Source: an uncultured Flavobacteriaceae bacterium
GTDB lineage: Bacteria; Bacteroidota; Bacteroidia; Flavobacteriales; Flavobacteriaceae
Length of the DNA stretch: 53,581 nucleotides
Assembly: GCA_913061125.1 (NCBI GenBank)
Contig: CAJXUB010000009.1
Location: 1 to 53,581 of the forward strand
Reading direction: 5' to 3'
Shown here: one piece after another, positions 1-8,932 of the stretch
How the letters are laid out: each line of letters starts with the position of its first letter
How positions within the stretch are numbered: the first letter of the stretch is position 1
Translations under genes and position numbers: made by a program
The notes under the pieces: model-generated
What the model saw: only the letters and a program-made list of their open reading frames with translations
Database searches by the model: none
What the model was told of the DNA's origin: nothing

Positions 1-24
1 ATTTGTAAAATTAATCCTGAATAA

Positions 25-882
25 AGTGTAACATTTAATCCAAATTTTGATGCTTTTTCCGCCGATCCGTTGCCATTTGAAGAATTTCCGCCTTTGAAAG
101 CCAGTTTTGGACAAACCAAAGTAGCTGGCCCGCATGAGGTGTTGTTGTATAAAACCGTTGCAGGAACGTCCACCGATACACCCTTGTTGTTCACGTACAA
201 ATCGGGGCGTGCACGTCATGCCGTATTTTTGGCCGAACACCTTTGGAAATGGCGTCTTTATGCCTACAAACGTCAGCAGTCCTTTGGCGCATTTGACGCT
301 TTTTTTGGAACCTTATTCCAATATTTAAGCACTCAAAAAGCATCCGATCCACTCAAGATATCACATGATGCTATTTTTGACGGTTCATCGCCTTTGGCGA
401 TTACAGCTCAATATTTTAACGATAATTTTGAGCCCAATACTACTGCTGAGCTTAACATAGAAGTTCAATCAAAAGAATTAAAATCGCCCTTAAAATTCCC
501 AATGCTTTTGGATAATACGTCGTATCGAGCAGATCTAAGTAGTTTAGAACCAGGCCGTTACGATTACACTGTACGAATTCAAAACAACAAGTTGTCAAAG
601 ACGGGGCAATTTGAGATTTTGCCCTTTAACATCGAAACTCAGGTTTTAAATGCTAACCTTCCGATGCTCACACAATTGGCAAAAGAAACGGGTGGGCAAG
701 TGTTTTTGGACACTCAAGTCCAAAGTTTGATTGATGCTTTAGTTCAAGAGGAACGTTTTAAAAGCATTCAAAAAATAGATAAAAAAACTGTACCTTTGAT
801 CGAATTTAAAATGCTTTTATTGCTATTGCTTTTGAGTTTGGCAATGGAGTGGTTTTTAAGAAAGTATTTCGGATTAATCTAA
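25..882 (+). CDS. C-terminal part of a large membrane protein (probably a vWA/BatA-like family), 5' end missing or broken
   Basis: The frame is open from base 25 to the TAA at 880-882 (285 codons), after an in-frame TAA at 22-24. The only in-frame start near the beginning is TTG at 70, but the codons just before it (reading FNPNFDAFSADP) still look like protein, so a start at 70 is doubtful. The visible part has two beta-rich, Ig-like stretches and ends in one membrane helix (about the last 25 residues, Leu-rich, then EWFLRKYFGLI). This resembles the C-terminus of the roughly 680-residue flavobacterial membrane proteins with an N-terminal von Willebrand A domain; the assignment is from memory of that family, not from a catalytic motif. 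A prohibitin gene follows 18 bases later. Either the window cuts the gene and it carries a nonsense codon or frameshift near base 22, or a shorter protein is made. Confidence 0.55.
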   Translation, partial: SVTFNPNFDAFSADPLPFEEFPPLKASFGQTKVAGPHEVLLYKTVAGTSTDTPLLFTYKSGRARHAVFLAEHLWKWRLYAYKRQQSFGAFDAFFGTLFQYLSTQKASDPLKISHDAIFDGSSPLAITAQYFNDNFEPNTTAELNIEVQSKELKSPLKFPMLLDNTSYRADLSSLEPGRYDYTVRIQNNKLSKTGQFEILPFNIETQVLNANLPMLTQLAKETGGQVFLDTQVQSLIDALVQEERFKSIQKIDKKTVPLIEFKMLLLLLLLSLAMEWFLRKYFGLI

Positions 883-900
883 TATAAAAATAATTGTACC

Positions 901-1713
901 ATGCAAAATTTACCAAAAATAGGACTACCCATCATTTTTGCCATCGCCCTGGGAGTCATATTAATTTCCAAAGCGGCAGTGACCATTGGTCCTGGCGAGG
1001 GCGGTGTATTGTTTGAGCGTTTCGGAGATGGAATCAATACTGAAAAAACCTATGGCGAAGGGTTCCATATTGTCGCGCCATGGAATTCTATGCTTATTTT
1101 TAAAGTTCGGCAACAGTCCATTTCAGATGAAATGAATGTCCTTTCAGTTAATGGACTTGAAGTTCGAGTTAACGGCACCATTTGGTATGAACCCGAGTAT
1201 GAAAATCTTGGAAAACTCATCAAAACCAAAGGACAAGATTACGTGATGGAACTTCTTAATCCTGCCGTCAATGCCGCTGCTCGAAGTGTGGTTGGGCGCT
1301 ATACGCCAGAACAATTGTACTCGAGCAAACGAGACGTTATTGAGCAAGAAATTTTAGACGAAGTTGTGACCCTATTAGAAGGCCAGTTTTTGCGCGTTAA
1401 GCGTGTTTTAGTAGAAGATGTAAAACTTCCAGAAACCATCAAAAATGCCATTGAAAGTAAGCTGAAGCAAGAACAACAATCATTGGAGTACGAATTTAGG
1501 CTCGTTACCGCCGACAAAGAAGCAGAACGCCAACGTATCGAAGCCAAAGGAAAAGCCGATGCCAACCGAATTTTAAGTGCGTCCTTGAACGATAAAATTT
1601 TGCAAGACAAAGGCATCGAAGCCACCGTACAACTTGCAGAATCCAACAACAGTAAGGTGATTGTAATTGGCTCTGGCGACTCTGGAATGCCGATCATTTT
1701 AGGGAATCAATAA
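901..1713 (+). CDS. Prohibitin/SPFH-domain membrane protein
   Basis: 270 residues. One N-terminal membrane helix (about residues 8-28) is followed by an SPFH/Band 7 domain (about 27-200) with the typical VTIGPGEGGVLFERFGDG start and a GFHIVAPWNS segment, then a charged coiled-coil helix rich in Glu/Arg/Lys/Gln (about 180-225; KEAERQRIEAKGKADANRIL). These are the marks of prohibitin-family scaffolds, which form ring-like oligomers on the cytoplasmic membrane and often influence membrane-bound proteases. The length matches the family. It lies 18 bases after the preceding membrane-protein gene and is probably co-transcribed with it. Its stop is followed by a T-run but no clear hairpin. The family is certain; the client proteins are not visible from sequence. 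Confidence 0.9.
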   Translation: MQNLPKIGLPIIFAIALGVILISKAAVTIGPGEGGVLFERFGDGINTEKTYGEGFHIVAPWNSMLIFKVRQQSISDEMNVLSVNGLEVRVNGTIWYEPEYENLGKLIKTKGQDYVMELLNPAVNAAARSVVGRYTPEQLYSSKRDVIEQEILDEVVTLLEGQFLRVKRVLVEDVKLPETIKNAIESKLKQEQQSLEYEFRLVTADKEAERQRIEAKGKADANRILSASLNDKILQDKGIEATVQLAESNNSKVIVIGSGDSGMPIILGNQ

Positions 1714-1753
1714 TTTTTTTAAAAAAGAATAGGTTTTTAAATTATTTTTTCTG

Positions 1754-1761
1754 AATATTTG
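1754..1761 (+). promoter_or_regulatory. Candidate -7 box of the his operon
   Basis: AATATTTG matches the Bacteroidota -7 consensus TAnnTTTG at 7 of 8 positions and lies 18 bases before the leader-peptide ATG at 1780. No good TTG is present about 18 bases upstream, so the promoter is only tentative. Confidence 0.4.
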
Positions 1762-1779
1762 TATCAACATTAATCAATA

Positions 1780-1851
1780 ATGAAAAACACACATTTAATC
1801 CATCACCATTTATCCACTGGCTGTCAAGCGAGTTATTGGTGTATGGATTGA
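1780..1851 (+). CDS. hisL: his operon leader peptide
   Basis: A 23-codon reading frame starting ATG AAA AAC and ending TGA at 1849-1851. The peptide is MKNTHLIHHHLSTGCQASYW followed by Cys-Met-Asp. It has four His among residues 5-10, three of them consecutive (CAT CAC CAT at 1801-1809), far above chance for a protein this short. It is followed by an intrinsic terminator and then hisG, the arrangement of a classical histidine attenuator in which a ribosome short of charged tRNA-His stalls on the His codons. The gene symbol is used by analogy with the enterobacterial leader; there is no sequence similarity apart from the His run. The assignment rests on position, composition and the downstream terminator. 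Confidence 0.8.
   Translation: MKNTHLIHHHLSTGCQASYWCMD
1795..1851 (+). promoter_or_regulatory. his leader stem containing the His codons (attenuator 1:2 stem)
   Basis: The segment 1795-1808 (ending ATCCATCACCA, which contains His codons 8-10) can pair with 1837-1851 (TGGTGTATGGATTGA, the last codons and the stop of the leader peptide). I count 14 pairs with one bulged base (T1842) and one G-U pair. A ribosome stalled on the His codons would break this stem. I could not find by eye a strong antiterminator overlapping the terminator's 5' arm; the freed strand 1839-1848 can pair only imperfectly with 1864-1873, just upstream of the terminator. Confidence 0.6.
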
Positions 1852-1873
1852 AGTTATAATATTATCATCACAC

Positions 1874-1907
1874 AAACCCGTTTGAATTTTTCAAACGGGT
1901 TTTTTTT
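1874..1907 (+). terminator. Intrinsic terminator in the his leader (attenuator)
   Basis: AAACCCGTTTGAA (1874-1886), a TTT loop and TTCAAACGGGTTT (1890-1902) form a perfect 13-bp hairpin, running into a T-tract through 1907. It lies between the His-rich leader peptide and hisG (ATG 1925), so it would stop transcription of the his operon unless prevented. Confidence 0.88.
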
Positions 1908-1924
1908 GTTAAACAACAACAATT

Positions 1925-2782
1925 ATGACAACATTAAAAATTGCAGTTCAAAAATCCGGTCGATTGAAGGAGGATTCGTTAAAACTTTTAAAGGATATCG
2001 GAATCTCTATTGACAATGGAAAAGAGCAGTTAAGAGCCCGGTCAACCAATTTTCCGATAGAAGTTTTTTACTTGCGAAACGGCGATATCCCACAATATCT
2101 AAAAGATGGTGTGGTCGATGCGGCCATTATTGGAGGTAATATTTTGGTTGAAAAAGGTGATGGTATAGCCTCCGAGTTGGATTTGGGATTTTCGCGCTGT
2201 CGGGTCGCTTTAGCTGTTCCAAAATCGATGGTCTACAAAAATATCAATGATTTGAATGGACTAAAAATTGCGACATCGTATCCAAATACCGTAAACGCTT
2301 ATTTAAACAATAAAGGAATTAAAGCAGACTTGCATATTATTAACGGTTCTGTTGAAATAGCACCCAATATTGGCTTAGCCGATGCCATCGTTGATATTGT
2401 TTCAACAGGTGGAACCTTGTTTAAAAATAATCTGGTAGAGAAAGAGGTTTTACTAACCTCCGAAGCCGTGTTGGCTGTATCGCCTACCATCAATCCCCAC
2501 GAAAGAGTGTTGCTCGAAAAAATTAAATTTAGGATGCAATCGGTACTCAAAGGCCGATCTTCAAAATATGTGCTTTTAAACGCTCCGAACGAGCGTTTGG
2601 AAAGCATTATTTCTATCCTTCCAGGAATGAAAAGTCCCACGGTTTTGCCGTTGGCAAAATCGGGCTGGAGCTCTGTTCATAGCGTCATTGACCAACATCA
2701 ATTTTGGGACATTATTGATGATTTAAAATCCAATGGCGCAGAAGGAATTCTAATTTGTCCAATCGAAAAAATGGTACTCTAA
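1925..2782 (+). CDS. hisG: ATP phosphoribosyltransferase, long form
   Basis: First step of histidine synthesis: ATP + PRPP to phosphoribosyl-ATP, in the cytoplasm. 285 residues, the long form with a C-terminal histidine-sensing domain (about 210-285; GWSSVHSVIDQHQFWDII, GAEGILICPIEKM). The N-terminal KIAVQKSGRLKEDSL and the PRPP-binding loop DAIVDIVSTGGTL (about 153-165) are intact. Because the C-terminal domain is present, it should be inhibited by histidine and should not need HisZ; no hisZ is seen here. It begins 17 bases after the attenuator T-tract. Its stop TAA (2780-2782) shares a base with the ATG of hisD, indicating translational coupling. Confidence 0.97.
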   Translation: MTTLKIAVQKSGRLKEDSLKLLKDIGISIDNGKEQLRARSTNFPIEVFYLRNGDIPQYLKDGVVDAAIIGGNILVEKGDGIASELDLGFSRCRVALAVPKSMVYKNINDLNGLKIATSYPNTVNAYLNNKGIKADLHIINGSVEIAPNIGLADAIVDIVSTGGTLFKNNLVEKEVLLTSEAVLAVSPTINPHERVLLEKIKFRMQSVLKGRSSKYVLLNAPNERLESIISILPGMKSPTVLPLAKSGWSSVHSVIDQHQFWDIIDDLKSNGAEGILICPIEKMVL

Positions 2783-4074
2783 TGACACAATTAATCAATC
2801 CCGAACGAGAACAATGGGCTGATCTATTAAAGCGGCCTCAGCAAGATTATGAATCCTTAAATGCAACCGTTGAGACTGTTTTCAAAACTGTTCAGAAACA
2901 AGGAGACCAAGCTATTTTAAATTATACCAAAACTTTTGATGGCGTTGCGTTGAGCGAACTCAACGTTTCTAAAGAAGAAATTCAAGCGGCCGAGGCACAA
3001 CTCCCCGAATCGCTTAAACAAGCCATACTGAAAGCAAAATCAAACATTGAAGCCTTTCATAAGGCGCAACGAACCCAACCAATTGTTGTTCAAACCCAGC
3101 CTGGTGTACGTTGCTGGCAGCAAAAGCGCCCCATTCAATCCGTTGGATTGTATATTCCTGGCGGGACAGCCCCTTTGTTTTCTACTGTTTTGATGTTGGC
3201 CATTCCTGCCAAAATCGCAGGTTGTAAAAATATTGTTTTGTGTTCGCCTCCCAATTCTTCGGGCAAAATTGCGAATGAAATACTGGCGGCGGCGGCCCTT
3301 TGTGGGGTTGAACAAATTTATAAAATTGGGGGAATTCAAGCCGTTGCTGGAATGACCTTTGGAACGGCCACCATTCCGAAAGTGAGTAAAGTATTTGGCC
3401 CTGGAAATCAATATGTTACAGCAGCTAAGCAATATGCTACTACATTTGGTGTAGCTATAGATATGCCTGCGGGGCCAAGTGAACTTCTGATTATGGCCGA
3501 TGCCTCTGCCAACCCTGCTTTTGTGGCTTCAGATTTGTTGAGTCAAGCCGAGCATGGTACAGACAGTCAAGTGATCTTGGTAACCACACATCGCCCGTTA
3601 TTGGATGCTGTATCGCAAGAAATTCAACAACAGAAACGAGTATTGAGCCGAAAATCAATTGTTGAACAAGCACTCAATAATATGAAACTAATTTATCTTG
3701 AAACGCCTGAAATCGCCGTTGAACTCATCAACGAGTATGGTCCTGAGCACTACATAATTTCTACTTCAAACAATGACTTTTATGTGAATCAAGTCCAAAA
3801 TGCGGGTTCGGTATTCATTGGCGATTTTACTCCAGAAAGTGCTGGGGATTATGCTTCTGGAACCAACCACACCTTGCCAACAAACGGCTATGCTAAAGCT
3901 TACTCTGGGGTAAATCTTGATAGCTTTTTAAAGAGTATTACGTTTCAGGAAATTACAAAAGAAGGTCTATTGGATTTGGGGCAAACAATCGAGATAATGG
4001 CTGAATCTGAGGGGCTTATGGCTCACAAAAATGCTGTATCAATCCGCTTAAAATCCTTACGAAATGAATCTTAA
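2782..4074 (+). CDS. hisD: Histidinol dehydrogenase
   Basis: Last two steps of the pathway: L-histidinol to L-histidine by two NAD+-dependent oxidations. 430 residues from the ATG at 2782; a longer frame from TTG 2755 would run deep into hisG and is not needed. Zn-binding and catalytic motifs are present: SQAEHGTDSQV (Gln255, His258), NEYGPEHY with the catalytic Glu-His pair, and GDYASGTNHTLPT. Also VFGPGNQYV and DMPAGPSE for substrate and NAD. The ATG overlaps the hisG stop by one base; the 3' end overlaps hisC by 11 bases. Confidence 0.97.
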   Translation: MTQLINPEREQWADLLKRPQQDYESLNATVETVFKTVQKQGDQAILNYTKTFDGVALSELNVSKEEIQAAEAQLPESLKQAILKAKSNIEAFHKAQRTQPIVVQTQPGVRCWQQKRPIQSVGLYIPGGTAPLFSTVLMLAIPAKIAGCKNIVLCSPPNSSGKIANEILAAAALCGVEQIYKIGGIQAVAGMTFGTATIPKVSKVFGPGNQYVTAAKQYATTFGVAIDMPAGPSELLIMADASANPAFVASDLLSQAEHGTDSQVILVTTHRPLLDAVSQEIQQQKRVLSRKSIVEQALNNMKLIYLETPEIAVELINEYGPEHYIISTSNNDFYVNQVQNAGSVFIGDFTPESAGDYASGTNHTLPTNGYAKAYSGVNLDSFLKSITFQEITKEGLLDLGQTIEIMAESEGLMAHKNAVSIRLKSLRNES

Positions 4075-5101
4075 AGCGTTAATTAGACCCGCCATTAGGA
4101 GCATAAAACCGTATTCTTCGGCCCGTGATGAATTTCACGGCCGAAACGATGACGGTCTGGTGTTCTTAGATGCCAATGAAAACCCGTTTCAAAACAATTT
4201 AAACCGTTATCCGGATCCTCAACAAGTGCTGCTAAAAGAAAAACTTGCTCTGCTAAAAAAGATTTCAAAAAATCACATATTATTGGGAAATGGAAGTGAT
4301 GAAGTTCTGGACTTGATTATTAGAACATTTTGTGAGCCCAATCAGGATGCCGTACTGACATTAACTCCGACTTATGGGATGTATAGCGTTTTGGCACAGC
4401 TCAACGCCGTTAAAATTCAATCGGTGCCATTGACTTCAGATTTTCAAATGGATGAAGAACGTGTTTTGAGTGCTGTTCAGGACAATACAAAAGTGATATT
4501 TATTTGCTCTCCCAACAATCCTTCGGGAAATTTGATTCATCCAAAATCAATTCAGCGTGTTTTAAAAACATTCAATGGGGTGGTGGTAATTGACGAGGCC
4601 TATATCGATTTTTCGAGTTCCAAGAGTTGGTTGTCACGGCTTTACGAATTTCCTAATTTGATCGTAATTCAAACGTTATCCAAAGCGTATGGGCTGGCGG
4701 GAATTCGATTGGGGATTTGTTACGCGTCTGAAGAAATTATTGCCGTTTTGAATTCCATCAAACCACCGTATAATGTCAATGTTTTGACCCAAAATGCAGC
4801 GTTGGAAGCAATTTCTAATCGGAAAAACATAACCCATCAAATCGATACGATAGTAACCGAACGCGAGAAGTTGATTGAAAAACTACAACAGATATCTGTC
4901 GTGAAAACCATTTTTCCATCACATTCAAATTTTATTTTATGCCGTGTCGATGACGCCAACAAACGGTATTCCGAATTGATAGGAAAAGGCATAATTGTAA
5001 GAAACAGACACGGGCAACCCCTTTGTGACAATTGCCTTAGAATTACCGTAGGAACTCCAGAAGAGAATTTAAAATTAATGGAAGCATTACAACAGTTATA
5101 A
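4064..5101 (+). CDS. hisC: Histidinol-phosphate aminotransferase
   Basis: Transfers an amino group from glutamate to imidazole-acetol phosphate, giving histidinol phosphate. 345 residues, a fold-type I PLP enzyme. Visible active-site residues: Asn152 in SPNNPSGN, Asp177 and Tyr180 in VIDEAYIDF, and the Schiff-base Lys207 in [14 protein letters not shown]. The N-terminal FLDANENPF and RYPDP motifs are diagnostic for HisC. Starts within the last codons of hisD (11-base overlap); hisB starts one base after its stop. Nothing unusual in length. Confidence 0.97.
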   Translation: MNLKALIRPAIRSIKPYSSARDEFHGRNDDGLVFLDANENPFQNNLNRYPDPQQVLLKEKLALLKKISKNHILLGNGSDEVLDLIIRTFCEPNQDAVLTLTPTYGMYSVLAQLNAVKIQSVPLTSDFQMDEERVLSAVQDNTKVIFICSPNNPSGNLIHPKSIQRVLKTFNGVVVIDEAYIDFSSSKSWLSRLYEFPNLIVIQTLSKAYGLAGIRLGICYASEEIIAVLNSIKPPYNVNVLTQNAALEAISNRKNITHQIDTIVTEREKLIEKLQQISVVKTIFPSHSNFILCRVDDANKRYSELIGKGIIVRNRHGQPLCDNCLRITVGTPEENLKLMEALQQL

Positions 5102-5102
5102 A

Positions 5103-6236
5103 ATGAAAAAAGTACTTTTTATAGACAGGGATGGAACCCTCATCAAAGAGCCGGAAGATCAACAAATTGACGCTTTTGAAAAGCTTGAATTTTATCCAGA
5201 AGTGTTTTATTATTTAAAGAAAATTGTGGACGAATTAGATTTTGAATTGGTTATGGTAACCAATCAAGACGGTTTGGGTACCGATTCTTTTCCAGAAAAC
5301 ACCTTTTGGCCGGTTCATCAATTTATGATGCAATGTTTTGAAAATGAAGGGATTATATTTCAAAATCAACATATAGATCGCACTTTTGCGAAAGATAACG
5401 CTCCAACCCGAAAACCACGAGTGGGTCTATTAACACCTTATTTTAACAGCCAATACGACTTGCAAGGGTCCTATGTTATTGGCGATCGATTGACCGATAT
5501 GGAATTGGCTAAAAATTTAGGTTCCAAAGGAATTTTAATCGCTAATAGCAGTGCTCTTGGAACAGCAGAATTGAGCGTGTCATCCGACGATTTACAACCC
5601 CATATTGCATTGGAAACCAACCAATGGCGGTTGGTTTATGAGTTTTTAAAATTGAAATCTCGTTATGGCGAAATTTCGAGAACCACTCACGAAACCGATA
5701 TCCGAATAGCGCTAAATCTTGACGGTTCTGGTAAAAGCAATATTGATACTGGTATTGCATTTTTCGACCACATGTTGGACCAATTGGCTCGGCACGGCCA
5801 AATGGATTTAGAGATTCATGTAAAAGGCGATCTTCAGGTTGACGAACACCACACCATTGAAGACACAGCCATAGCACTTGGCGAACTTTTTCATCAGACC
5901 CTAGGCGATAAATTGGGCATCGAACGCTATGGTTTTTGTTTGCCAATGGACGATTGTTTGGCTCAAGTTGCCATCGATTTTGGAGGTCGAAATTGGTTGG
6001 TTTGGGATGCTGATTTTAAGCGTGAATACATAGGTGAAATGCCAACGGAAATGTTTATGCATTTTTTTAAATCCTTTTCAGACGGCGCCAAATGCAACCT
6101 CAATATTACAGCTGAGGGCACTAACGAACACCATAAAATTGAAGCTATTTTTAAGGCGTTTGCCAAATCCATAAAAATGGCAATCCAGCGAAACCTAAAT
6201 AACATGATTCTTCCATCTACAAAAGGACTATTGTAA
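5103..6236 (+). CDS. hisB: Bifunctional histidinol-phosphatase / imidazoleglycerol-phosphate dehydratase
   Basis: Fusion of a HAD-type phosphatase (residues 1 to about 165) that makes histidinol, and an IGP dehydratase (about 190-377). The HAD nucleophile motif is DRDGT (Asp8, Asp10). The dehydratase has DEHHTIED (247-254) and [12 protein letters not shown], the His/Glu metal ligands. The loop that in E. coli HisB carries a Cys/His zinc site is here about residues 90-104 ([15 protein letters not shown]) and has no cysteine, so the phosphatase domain probably lacks that structural zinc. 377 residues is slightly longer than the enterobacterial fusion. Start one base after hisC; its last A is the first base of the hisH ATG. 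Confidence 0.96.
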   Translation: MKKVLFIDRDGTLIKEPEDQQIDAFEKLEFYPEVFYYLKKIVDELDFELVMVTNQDGLGTDSFPENTFWPVHQFMMQCFENEGIIFQNQHIDRTFAKDNAPTRKPRVGLLTPYFNSQYDLQGSYVIGDRLTDMELAKNLGSKGILIANSSALGTAELSVSSDDLQPHIALETNQWRLVYEFLKLKSRYGEISRTTHETDIRIALNLDGSGKSNIDTGIAFFDHMLDQLARHGQMDLEIHVKGDLQVDEHHTIEDTAIALGELFHQTLGDKLGIERYGFCLPMDDCLAQVAIDFGGRNWLVWDADFKREYIGEMPTEMFMHFFKSFSDGAKCNLNITAEGTNEHHKIEAIFKAFAKSIKMAIQRNLNNMILPSTKGLL

Positions 6237-6817
6237 TGAAAGTAACGATTTTAGACTACGGAGCTGGCAACATTCAAAGTGTGCAATTTGCTCTGGGTCG
6301 GCTGGGGGTAGAAGCCAAGTTGTCCAGTCAAAAAGAGGAAATTTTAGCTTCGGATAAAATAATTTTTCCAGGCGTGGGTCAGGCCCATCAAGCCATGAAA
6401 CAACTGAAATCCAAAGGATTAGACCGATTAATTCCTCAACTCAAACAAGATGTTTTGGGCATTTGCCTGGGCATGCAACTGCTTTGTAAAGCTACTGAGG
6501 AAGGCGACACTTTGGGAATGGGTGTTTTTGATGTAAATGTTCGGCGGTTTGATGATAATGTTAAAGTTCCTCACATGGGTTGGAATTGTATTGAAAACTT
6601 AAAATCGAAGCTGTTTTTAGGATTAAAATCGCCTACCTACATGTACTCGGTACACAGCTACTATGCTTCAATATGCGATGAAACGATTGCCACGTCTGAA
6701 TATGATATTACGTTTTCATCAGCACTTCAAAAGGAGAATTTTTATGGGGTTCAATTTCATCCAGAAAAAAGCAGTCGAGACGGTGCACAAATCTTAGATA
6801 ACTTTTTAAACTTATAG
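6236..6817 (+). CDS. hisH: Imidazole glycerol phosphate synthase, glutaminase subunit
   Basis: Class I glutamine amidotransferase that supplies ammonia to HisF. 193 residues. The triad is visible: Cys77 in GICLGMQLL, His175 and Glu177 in [10 protein letters not shown]. The oxyanion strand PGVG (45-48) is also present. The first base of its ATG is the last base of the hisB stop, so the two are tightly coupled. hisA follows after 4 bases; the partner hisF is two genes downstream. Confidence 0.97.
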   Translation: MKVTILDYGAGNIQSVQFALGRLGVEAKLSSQKEEILASDKIIFPGVGQAHQAMKQLKSKGLDRLIPQLKQDVLGICLGMQLLCKATEEGDTLGMGVFDVNVRRFDDNVKVPHMGWNCIENLKSKLFLGLKSPTYMYSVHSYYASICDETIATSEYDITFSSALQKENFYGVQFHPEKSSRDGAQILDNFLNL

Positions 6818-6821
6818 CATC

Positions 6822-7550
6822 ATGAGAATTATTCCAGCCATAGACATCATTGATGGTCAGTGTGTTAGACTTTCAAAAGGCGACTATTCGACCAAAACCA
6901 TATACAGTAAAAACCCGTTGGATGTGGCCAAAACATTTCAGGATTCTGGTATAGAATACCTGCATTTGGTTGACCTTGATGGCGCCAAAGCCCAACATAT
7001 TGTGAATTATAACATTTTGGAAGACATTGCCACCCATACCAGTCTTAAAATCGATTTCGGCGGAGGGCTAAAATCCGATCGTGATTTGAGGATTGCCTTC
7101 GAGTCTGGTGCGCATCAAATTACAGGTGGAAGTATTGCTGTAAAAAACCCTAATAAATTTGAATCGTGGCTTAAAACTTACGGTTCTGAAAACATTATTT
7201 TGGGAGCGGATTGCAACCGCGGCACAATTGCTATTCAAGGATGGCAAGAGGAAAGTTCGTTAGAGGTGCTCTCATTCATAGATCAATACGTTAAAAAGGG
7301 GATAAAAAATGTGATTTGTACGGATATTTCAAAAGATGGTATGCTGCAAGGACCAGCATTTGAGTTGTATTCTTCCATTTTAAAGCAAAATTCAGAGATT
7401 AACCTTATTGCCTCCGGAGGCGTTTCGTGTTTTAAGGACCTTGAACAACTTGAATCTTTGGGCTGTGAGGGGGTAATTATCGGTAAGGCGATTTACGAAG
7501 GAAAAATAAGTCTAAAACGCCTACAAGAATTTAACACAAATCCCGAATAA
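6822..7550 (+). CDS. hisA: Phosphoribosylformimino-AICAR-P isomerase
   Basis: Amadori isomerisation of ProFAR to PRFAR. 242-residue beta/alpha barrel. Catalytic Asp8 ([10 protein letters not shown]) and Asp130 (ILGADCN) are in the expected places, with phosphate-binding loops DFGGGLKSD (78-86) and ASGGVSCF. It resembles HisF, with which it shares ancestry. In the his operon, 4 bases after hisH and 3 bases before hisF. Confidence 0.97.
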   Translation: MRIIPAIDIIDGQCVRLSKGDYSTKTIYSKNPLDVAKTFQDSGIEYLHLVDLDGAKAQHIVNYNILEDIATHTSLKIDFGGGLKSDRDLRIAFESGAHQITGGSIAVKNPNKFESWLKTYGSENIILGADCNRGTIAIQGWQEESSLEVLSFIDQYVKKGIKNVICTDISKDGMLQGPAFELYSSILKQNSEINLIASGGVSCFKDLEQLESLGCEGVIIGKAIYEGKISLKRLQEFNTNPE

Positions 7551-7553
7551 TAC

Positions 7554-8309
7554 ATGTTAACAAAACGAATTATTCCTTGTTTAGACATAAAAAACGGAAG
7601 AACCGTTAAAGGTGTGAATTTCATCAATCTTCGCGATGCTGGAGACCCCGTTGCTTTGGCCAAACAATACGCCCTTCAAGGGGCTGATGAGTTGGTTTTT
7701 TTAGATATTTCTGCAACGTTAGAATCACGGAAAACCACCCGAGAAATGGTCAAAAAAGTCGCCCGAGAAATCGATATTCCGTTTACTGTGGGAGGTGGCG
7801 TTACAAGCATTGAAGACGCATCGCTTTTACTCAGATCAGGCGCCGATAAAATCGCTGTAAATTCCGCTGCAGTTAAGCGGCCAGAGCTTGTTAGAGAATT
7901 ATCACAACATTATGGAAATCAGTGCATTGTTGTCGCTATCGACGCCAAAAAGACGGATCAAAACTGGAATGTCTTTTTGGCAGGAGGAACCGTTCCTACG
8001 GATTTGAATTTATTTGATTGGGCCAAAAAAGTAGAAACCATGGGGGCTGGAGAGATTTTATTCACCTCCATGAACCACGATGGCGTAAAAACAGGTTTTG
8101 CCAACGACGCCTTGGCGCAATTATCCGAAGCGGTTAACATTCCAATTATCGCCTCTGGCGGTGCAGGTGCAATTCAGCATTTTGAAACCGTATTTAAAGA
8201 AGGGAAGGCCGATGCGGCATTGGCGGCGAGCCTGTTTCATTTTGGACAAATTTCAGTTCGAGATCTTAAAGTAGAATTACAAAAAAAACAGATTAATATC
8301 AGATTATGA
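7554..8309 (+). CDS. hisF: Imidazole glycerol phosphate synthase, cyclase subunit
   Basis: Cyclises PRFAR with ammonia from HisH to imidazole-glycerol phosphate and AICAR; the AICAR returns to purine synthesis. 251-residue barrel with catalytic Asp11 ([14 protein letters not shown]) and Asp130 (VVAIDAKK). Phosphate loops TVGGGVTS and ASGGAGA are intact. Its TGA stop overlaps the hisIE ATG (ATGA), which also shows that TGA is used as a stop in this genome. Confidence 0.97.
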   Translation: MLTKRIIPCLDIKNGRTVKGVNFINLRDAGDPVALAKQYALQGADELVFLDISATLESRKTTREMVKKVAREIDIPFTVGGGVTSIEDASLLLRSGADKIAVNSAAVKRPELVRELSQHYGNQCIVVAIDAKKTDQNWNVFLAGGTVPTDLNLFDWAKKVETMGAGEILFTSMNHDGVKTGFANDALAQLSEAVNIPIIASGGAGAIQHFETVFKEGKADAALAASLFHFGQISVRDLKVELQKKQINIRL

Positions 8310-8896
8310 TAAAAATAAATTACGATGTCAATGGCCTTGTACCGGCCATCGTTCAGGATGCAGAAACGAAAACCGTATTGATGCTTGGGTACATGAACGA
8401 CGAGGCGCTAACTATTACCCAAAACAGCAAACGCGTTACATTTTTTAGTAGAAGTAAAAATCGTTTGTGGACCAAAGGGGAGGAGAGTGGTAACTATTTG
8501 AATCTCAAATCTTTAAAAGTAGATTGTGATCAAGATACTCTCCTGATTAAAGCGACTCCAGAAGGTCCCACCTGCCATAAAGGAACGGACAATTGCTGGG
8601 GCGAACATAACAGCATGGATTTTGGATTTTTATCGAAATTAGAACTCACCATCGAAAATCGAAAAAATAAACCCTATGAGGCGTCTTATGTGTCTAATTT
8701 ATTTGAAAAGGGAATAAACAAAATTGCTCAAAAAGTGGGCGAGGAGGCCATAGAAACTGTCATTGAAGCCAAAGATTCTAACGATAGTTTGTTTTTAGAA
8801 GAAAGTGCGGATCTTTTATTTCACTTTTTAATTTTACTTCAAGCCAAAGAATATCGTCTTTTGGATGTTGTAAAGGTCTTAAAATCGAGGCATTAA
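8306..8896 (+). CDS. hisIE: Bifunctional phosphoribosyl-AMP cyclohydrolase / phosphoribosyl-ATP pyrophosphatase
   Basis: Steps two and three of the pathway. 196 residues: HisI domain about 1-105 with the metal site [10 protein letters not shown] and the cysteines of [13 protein letters not shown], then HisE domain about 108-196 with the MazG-like helix [13 protein letters not shown] and EESADLLFH. The fused form is usual in Bacteroidota. It overlaps hisF by four bases and is the last his gene; a 36-base gap separates it from the next gene, with no clear terminator, so some read-through into the TruA-like gene is likely. Confidence 0.97.
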   Translation: MIKINYDVNGLVPAIVQDAETKTVLMLGYMNDEALTITQNSKRVTFFSRSKNRLWTKGEESGNYLNLKSLKVDCDQDTLLIKATPEGPTCHKGTDNCWGEHNSMDFGFLSKLELTIENRKNKPYEASYVSNLFEKGINKIAQKVGEEAIETVIEAKDSNDSLFLEESADLLFHFLILLQAKEYRLLDVVKVLKSRH

Positions 8897-8932
8897 TTTT
8901 TATTTTTTGATAGAAAGCCCGACCTTAAGCCC

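Noticed and set aside
2755-2781. Upstream TTG start for hisD
   Set aside because: It lies inside hisG and adds residues absent from HisD; the ATG at 2782 overlaps the hisG stop in the usual way.
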